NCBI GenBank assembly: GCA_022376465.1
Contig: JACDTU010000012.1
Span: forward strand, 1,333,470 to 1,397,469
Source of the DNA: Cubamyces lactineus
Lineage: Eukaryota; Basidiomycota; Agaricomycetes; Polyporales; Polyporaceae
Direction of reading: 5' to 3'
Length of the DNA: 64,000 nt
Part shown: in pieces, positions 59,303-64,000 of the stretch
Layout of the letters: each line of letters starts with the position of its first letter
Position numbering within the stretch: the stretch's first letter is position 1
Position numbers and translations under genes: made by a program
The notes under the pieces: model-generated
What the model saw: only the letters and a program-made list of their open reading frames with translations
The model's database searches: none
What the model was told of the DNA's origin: nothing

Positions 59303-59962
59303 CACTTTTTGAACTACGGTCAGGCTCCTACCTACCGCCTGCATCGAGGTGAGGGGGTGATATCCTGACAGTAGTATAGATGTTTTATACAAAAGATGGT
59401 TAAGTGCTTAGTCTTGAATAATGGTTAACTGAATCTAGAGCTGGTGGGGCTCTGAACCATAATGTCCGATGCACCTAGTGCTAGAATTTGGAGTTTTGCA
59501 CAGATCCCCTTCTCCCAACACCTGCTTATCACTGCAGCTCACTCATTTGCTGTGTCTCCCCATCTTATGGTCTTCTATCTATTGGACTCAGGCAACAAAT
59601 ACAAATCTGAGCTGCAAGAGATTGCTCTGAGAGCATCAGCTGCTATCATCATCATGGCTGGCATTGAAGGCCTTCATAAGGACCTCCCTGCCTTACACCT
59701 GTTGAACTACCAGGTTATCGGCTGTGCCGGACTGAGAATGTGGACTTTGTGGCTGTGGCACCTACAACGTGCACAGCATGGACTTTGTTCCTTCCTTTTA
59801 CAGACTGCTTAGCATACATACTGTAGTTGAACATTTTTACATTCTGTTACACTTTCAAGTGTGACTCTTAAACTATCAAGCCTTAAGACGTTAATGAATA
59901 GAGAGCTTGTATCTATTTGATTACTAGCCTTAGCTTGTCGAAGATAAGCGCATAGTAATTTG
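59303..59962. other. AT-richer segment between tRNA and LTR
   Basis: Base composition is visibly more AT-rich than the flanking genes. A 116-codon open frame (59462-59812) is present, with no recognised family. It may be the remnant of an older insertion next to the tRNA gene; that is inference. Confidence 0.4.
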
Positions 59963-60031
59963 TGTTACGACGCTCAGTACGTCACGGTCACCCAGTTTCC
60001 TTTTCCTCTCTCTCCCTCGTGTCTCCGTTAT

Positions 60032-60207
60032 GCCACGTCATCCTTTCCCATGCCACGTCACCCTTTCCCACCGGTTCACACGGCTGTTGTATTACTACCC
60101 TATCACCTTCCGCCACGTCATCGCCACATCATCTGTATTCCCAGCCCTGACTCTACGTAGTTATACTGGACTCTCACGGTACGTGGCGCCTACGTGGCGC
60201 TGACGTG
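60032..60207 (+). promoter_or_regulatory. Array of CACGTCA / ACGTGGC motifs in LTR U3
   Basis: GCCACGTCA occurs at 60032-60040, 60052-60060 and 60112-60120, with a variant GCCACATCA at 60123. In the other orientation, ACGTGGC occurs at 60181 and 60192 and TGACGTG at 60201. The first two lie in a 20-bp tandem repeat. These resemble bZIP-type (CRE/G-box) sites and probably act as the element's enhancer. Confidence 0.6.
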
Positions 60208-60225
60208 TCCATGTCTCTCTTCCTG

Positions 60226-60258
60226 TATTTAAGACCAGAGGATCCACTCGGGATCCTC
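60226..60258 (+). promoter_or_regulatory. TATA box and start-site hairpin of LTR
   Basis: TATTTAA at 60226-60232. It is followed by a perfect 8-bp stem, GAGGATCC (60238-60245) with GGATCCTC (60251-60258), loop ACTCG. A start about 30 nt below the TATA box would fall at the end of this hairpin. Confidence 0.6.
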
Positions 60259-60381
60259 AGCTCGACCTGGTTATCCATTGCCTATTCCTCTGAACCTCTA
60301 CTCGACTCGAACTACTGGAGACCTCTGGTCCGATCCCTAGGACGTCGCTTGCTGTGACCGATCTAGGCTCGTCGTAACATT

Positions 60382-60391
60382 AGGTCGAGCT
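60382..60391 (+). other. Self-priming primer-binding site
   Basis: AGGTCGAGCT, two bases after the LTR end, is the exact reverse complement of AGCTCGACCT at 60259-60268, near the predicted RNA 5' end. No TGG (complement of tRNA CCA) is found at the expected position. This is the arrangement by which Tf1-like elements prime reverse transcription with their own 5' end. Confidence 0.7.
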
Positions 60392-60911
60392 CACCAGAAC
60401 CCGTTGATCTACCCAGATCTCGACACACGACACCCGCTCAAGACAGAGCGGCCCTGAACCGAACAACACGGCGTCGATACCGAAAGAATTTGCGGTTGAC
60501 AAGGAAGCCAAGCTAGTCTACTACGAAGGGCAACAAGTCTTCTGGAAGAACAAGTCCTGGCACTTCACCGAAGTCCCTCTCACCTGGCGGAACTGCCTTG
60601 ACATCGACCCCGACTACCGAAGACGCTACCGCGAAATATCACTTGGAGACGAACTTCCGGAGGAACCAGCGGCCACCCCGGAACCGAGAACAGAACCAGA
60701 ACAACCTTCCCCGGTAGACTTCACTACTCCCAGACCAGCTCAGGCGGAGATACTCGAGGAGAGTGAACCAGAAAGCGAGAACGCTACAAGAACTTCGAAC
60801 GACGACCACGACCCGGAGGGAAGCGAAGCCGCACCAGAACCCGTAGGGAAGACCCCTCAAGAAGAATCGAACCGAACTGCAAACGAACCCGAAGGACGAA
60901 CCGAAGCCACG

Positions 60912-61913
60912 ATGGCTGAAGAAAAGACGAACGAGATCAAGCTCAAGATGCCCCCAGAGTTCTCAGGGAAGCGGGGCGAAGTAGTGGAGTGGTTGCAGAA
61001 ATGCTCCCTCTACCTCACGATGAACAAGAAGACCTACGCCACCGACGAAATGAAGATCGTCTTCTGCCTTATGCTGATGAACGGGGGCACCGCCGGAACC
61101 TGGGCCCGCACCTTCATTGAAGACGTAGAACGGCAGGCAGCCGACCAGAACAAGAACCGAAGACCAGGCGAAGAACGTATCGAACCCAACTACGGAACAT
61201 GGGACGACTTCAAGAAGCAACTACTGGAAGCATTCGACGACATCGACCAGAAGGCCAGCGCCCGTGTGCTGCTGCGAAACCTGAAGCAAGGAAGCAAGAA
61301 AGTCGAAGACTACATCGCCGAGTTCAAGTCGATCATCTCGCGATGCGGAATCACAGAGTTCGAGGTCATTGCTGACTTCTTCTATGCTGGACTCAACCGT
61401 CCCCTTCGAGAGAAGATCTTTGGGATGTACCCCCTACCGAAGGACGCCAGCGAACTCTACCTCCGAGCCTCCACTCTCGAACAGCAGTATCACCTGGGAA
61501 GAGCATACGACGGGAAGACCTCGACCTTCCGACCTACGTACAAGCCGTACAGACCCCGACCCCAAGAACGCGACCCTGACGCCATGGAGGTCGACAAGAT
61601 GACGACCGAAGAACGTGAGAAGCACTACCGAGAAGGACGATGCTTCAATTGCCACCAGATAGGGCATCTAGCGTGGCAGTGCCCCAACAGAAGAACCAAT
61701 GACCGTAAGAAGACGAAGCCAGCTGCCAAGGCCCGCATCACCGAGGTCGAAGAAGACGAGAGCGACGATGATGAAGACATCAAATCCATCGACGGCCAAG
61801 CGGCTGACAAGAAGCAGCTTATCGCAGCAAGGATCCGTACCGCTCTGAAGGGGCTAGAAGAAGACCAAGACGCGAAGAAAATCCTCACAAGCTTCTCCAA
61901 CGAGGGTTTTTGA
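60912..61913 (+). CDS. Gag polyprotein of Ty3/gypsy element
   Basis: 333 aa from the first ATG. The capsid-like region includes PPEFSGKRGEVVEWLQKC and GTWDDFKKQLLEAF, typical of Ty3/gypsy gag. A single CCHC zinc knuckle (CFNCHQIGHLAWQC) lies near residue 245, and an acidic tail follows. The same frame is free of stops upstream back to about 60407, with protein-like composition but no ATG, so translation may begin earlier at a non-ATG codon. The TGA at 61911 directly follows a slippery heptamer. Confidence 0.9.
   Translation: MAEEKTNEIKLKMPPEFSGKRGEVVEWLQKCSLYLTMNKKTYATDEMKIVFCLMLMNGGTAGTWARTFIEDVERQAADQNKNRRPGEERIEPNYGTWDDFKKQLLEAFDDIDQKASARVLLRNLKQGSKKVEDYIAEFKSIISRCGITEFEVIADFFYAGLNRPLREKIFGMYPLPKDASELYLRASTLEQQYHLGRAYDGKTSTFRPTYKPYRPRPQERDPDAMEVDKMTTEEREKHYREGRCFNCHQIGHLAWQCPNRRTNDRKKTKPAAKARITEVEEDESDDDEDIKSIDGQAADKKQLIAARIRTALKGLEEDQDAKKILTSFSNEGF
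61904..61913 (+). promoter_or_regulatory. Predicted -1 ribosomal frameshift site at gag stop
   Basis: GGGTTTT at 61904-61910 is read as G GGT TTT in the gag frame and is followed at once by the TGA stop. It fits the X XXY YYZ rule for -1 slippage. After slippage, reading continues with TTG at 61910, the first codon of the protease frame. Confidence 0.65.
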
Positions 61914-62640
61914 AGAACCGGCGTGCCTCGACGTCACGACCGCGTACTAAGGTCCGCCGTGTAATAGTAGCGCAGACTTCTCGACAGTCTATGAGAATTC
62001 CGTTATCTATCCACGCGGACCTAAGCGTCGAAACGAAAGCCCTCATCGACACGGGAGCGGGAGAAGTATTCATGGACCACAGGTTTGCGAAAGAGCACAA
62101 CTTCCCGCTCAAATCGCTGAAAGCCCCGATCCGAGTATACAACGCTGACGGAACCAGGAATGAAGCAGGCGATATCAAGAAATGCGCAGTCCTTGAAATT
62201 GAAGCTGGGCGCCACCGACACATTGCGCGGTTCCTGATTACATCGCTAGGAAAGGAACCAATCATCCTGGGCCTGCCATGGCTGCAGCGCGTCAATGCCA
62301 ACATCGACTTCACGAAAGGGACCCTCGATATCGACCCCGCCCGGGTGAACCGAACAATTGTGGAACATCTGCGTGCAATGTGGTTCCCAGATCAAGACCC
62401 CTTCACCGGAAGACCCAAGCCAGTTGAAGAAGAACCAGACGAAGACACAGACGAAGAAGACGAAGACGCGACCGAGGAAGCATCGACCCAAGAACCAATC
62501 TACGAGAACATCGAACGAGTTACCCTCTCCGACGTGCACCCGGAAGAAGAACCCAACGACCAAGATCTGCTGATAGCTTATCTTCACGGAGAACACGAAG
62601 CCATGATAGCATCGCATGCGACAGAATGGCACGGAGATAT
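61910..62640 (+). CDS. Retroviral-type aspartic protease part of pol
   Basis: Open in the -1 frame relative to gag. The active-site motif is ALIDTGAGEVFMD, followed by the flap region and the family motif IILGLPWLQRVNANIDF. It has no own ATG at the start, consistent with frameshift expression from gag. An acidic spacer rich in Glu/Asp follows (62400-62540). The open frame continues to 63274, but after about 62650 it no longer encodes the RT; the RT frame (open around 62745) differs, so one base is gained or lost between. Confidence 0.85.
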
Positions 62641-64000
62641 GCCTCGACCCGGATCCCCCTCACCACGGAACACGACTACGAACCCACGAAGATTGGACCC
62701 GGACCCACCATCGGAAGAATCCGATGAGCCCCACAAGGACTTCGATTTGCAATTGCAGCCAACGTCTGGATCCGAGCAAAGGTCAACCCCGCAATGGCAC
62801 TCGCACAACAGCACCAAGCACAGGAAGAGAAGAAGACTTTCGAAGAGATGCTCCCCGAACCGTACCGAGGATATGCCGCCATCTTTGAAAAGAAGGTGTC
62901 TGAACGATTCCCACCATCGCGACCCTGGGACCTGGCCATTGAACTCAAGGAAGGCTTTACCCCGAAAGACTTCAAACGATATCAACTCACGCCCAAGGAA
63001 CTCGAAGCCGAGGAAGAATTCATCCGGGAGAACCTACGAAAAGGCTACATCCGACCCTCGAACTCGCCGATGGCATCCCCATTCTTCTTCGTCGGCAAGA
63101 AGGACGGAACACTACGACCCTGCCAAGATTATCGATACCTCAACGAAGAACCGTCCCCAACAAGTACCCACTACCGCTCATATCGGAACTGGTCGACAAG
63201 CTGCGCGGAGCGAAGGTTTTCTCCAAACTGGACCTCCGATCGGGATACAACAACGTCCGTATCAAGGACGGTGATCAATGGAAGGCCGCCTTCAGAACCA
63301 GCAAAGGGCTATACGAAACCAATGGTCATGTTCTTTGGACTGCGGAACTTCCCCTCGGCTTTCCAAGCTATGATGAACGCGATCTTCGCAGACATGATCG
63401 ACGAAGGATGGGTAGTGATTTACATGGACGACATACTGATCTTTTCGGCAGACCTGGACGAACCCGAAGAAGGACCTTACGTGTCCTGGAACGACTCAAA
63501 GAACACGACCTCTACCTCAAGCTAGAGAAGTGCATATTCGACGCACCGGAAGTGGAGTATCTTGGAATGATCATCAGCGAGAACCGGATCTCCATGGACC
63601 CTATCAAGATAAAGGGAATACTCGACTGGCCAGAACCGACAACCGTCAAGGACGTTCGATCATTCCTTGGATTCGGCAACTTTTACCGACGATTCATCGA
63701 CCACTTCTCGGAGATCGCGCGACCGCTCAACGCCGCTCACCAAGAAAGACGCCAAATGGGAATGGACAACGGAATGCCAGAAGGCCTTCGACATGCTGAA
63801 GCAACGATTCGCGACGGCCCCCGTGCTGCAAATGCCCGACGTTAGCAAACCCTTTGTCGTCGAATCCGACGCTCGCAATGGGCCACAGGGGCAGTACTCC
63901 GGCAACGAGACGCCAACGGCGACCTGCACCCTGCGCGTATCTATCCGAAGGATTCACCGAAGCGGAACGGAACTACGAAATCTATGACCGAGAACTACTT
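62641..64000 (+). pseudogene. Reverse transcriptase / RNase H part of pol, frame-disrupted
   Basis: RT landmarks are present in order: [50 protein letters not shown], the catalytic YMDDILIFS near 63424, YLGMIISENRISM and [11 protein letters not shown], then an RNase H start. They fall in different frames. Single-base changes are needed near 62640-62745, 63140, 63315, 63465, 63725, 63855 and 63940. Two of these bracket a 175-bp stretch read out of frame. Either the copy is inactive or the sequence has indel errors. The gene continues beyond the window. Confidence 0.88.

Larger units (their letters stand above)
59963..60379 (+). repeat. 5' LTR of Ty3/gypsy element
   Basis: 417 bp beginning TGTTACGACG and ending CGTCGTAACA, a perfect 10-bp terminal inverted repeat with the standard TG...CA ends. 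It contains a TATA-like TATTTAA at 60226-60232. The 3' LTR lies outside the window, so the ends are inferred from the inverted repeat and from the priming site that follows. Confidence 0.85.
59963..64000 (+). mobile_element. Ty3/gypsy LTR retrotransposon, 5' part
   Basis: Order is LTR, leader, gag with zinc knuckle, protease, reverse transcriptase, running off the right edge before RNase H is complete and before integrase. Gag-protease-RT order and RT motifs place it in Ty3/gypsy; the self-priming leader suggests the Tf1/sushi branch of chromoviruses. Gag and protease are open; the RT part carries several one-base frame changes. Confidence 0.92.

Noticed and set aside
59462..59812. 116-codon frame between the tRNA and the LTR
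   Set aside because: The protein is not recognisable and the surrounding sequence is AT-rich; kept only as a possible relic of an older insertion.
60380..60400. tRNA-type primer-binding site after the LTR
   Set aside because: The sequence after the LTR starts TTAGGTCG and not TGG, so no match to a tRNA 3' end was found; the self-complementary explanation fits better.

Overview
The window looks like chromosomal DNA of an agaricomycete (mushroom-forming) basidiomycete. Coding sequence is GC-rich, genes are dense and carry many introns of about 48-110 nt, and the families are typical of that group: FunK1 kinases, leucine-rich F-box proteins, a WOPR regulator, and a glucose-oxidase-like GMC enzyme. 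No species can be named. Exon joins were derived by hand from splice signals and family alignment. For F-box 1, SDR, ATG4, ECH1, nitrite reductase, OSBP, WOPR, F-box 2, FCY1, the secreted protein, FMO and the zinc-finger gene the joined exons keep one open frame.

Positions 0.7-36 kb hold mostly single-copy genes: F-box protein (-), AYR1-like SDR (+), ATG4 (-), peroxisomal dienoyl-CoA isomerase ending in SKL (+), siroheme NAD(P)H nitrite reductase in 27 exons (+), ankyrin/PH/FFAT oxysterol-binding protein (-), WOPR (Gti1/Pac2) regulator (+), second F-box protein (+), cytosine deaminase (-), secreted protein of unknown function (-), and flavin monooxygenase with an NTF2-like N-terminus (-).

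Positions 37-59 kb are a rearranged accessory region. Three FunK1 kinase genes and one FunK1 relic lie on the minus strand. Copies 1 and 3 are each followed by a divergent GMC oxidoreductase. The GMC next to copy 1 breaks off after about 97 codons; the one next to copy 3 is complete and predicted secreted. The three FunK1 genes are mosaics, with near-identity switching partner along the gene, as expected from ectopic gene conversion. A large gene with a CDCA7-type zf-4CXXC_R1 zinc finger lies between the copies, and a 362-bp MITE with TA target duplication lies between copies 2 and 3.

Positions 59-64 kb hold a tRNA-Gly(UCC) gene and the 5' half of a Ty3/gypsy retrotransposon (LTR, gag, protease, damaged reverse transcriptase) that runs off the window. 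Its leader does not start with the TGG of a tRNA-primed element. Instead, 10 nt just after the LTR are an exact reverse complement of 10 nt at the predicted transcript start, as in self-priming Tf1. The gag stop directly follows a perfect GGGTTTT slippery heptamer that leads into the protease frame. These two signals, the mosaic kinase array, and a shared 10-nt microexon in the two F-box genes are the most interesting observations.
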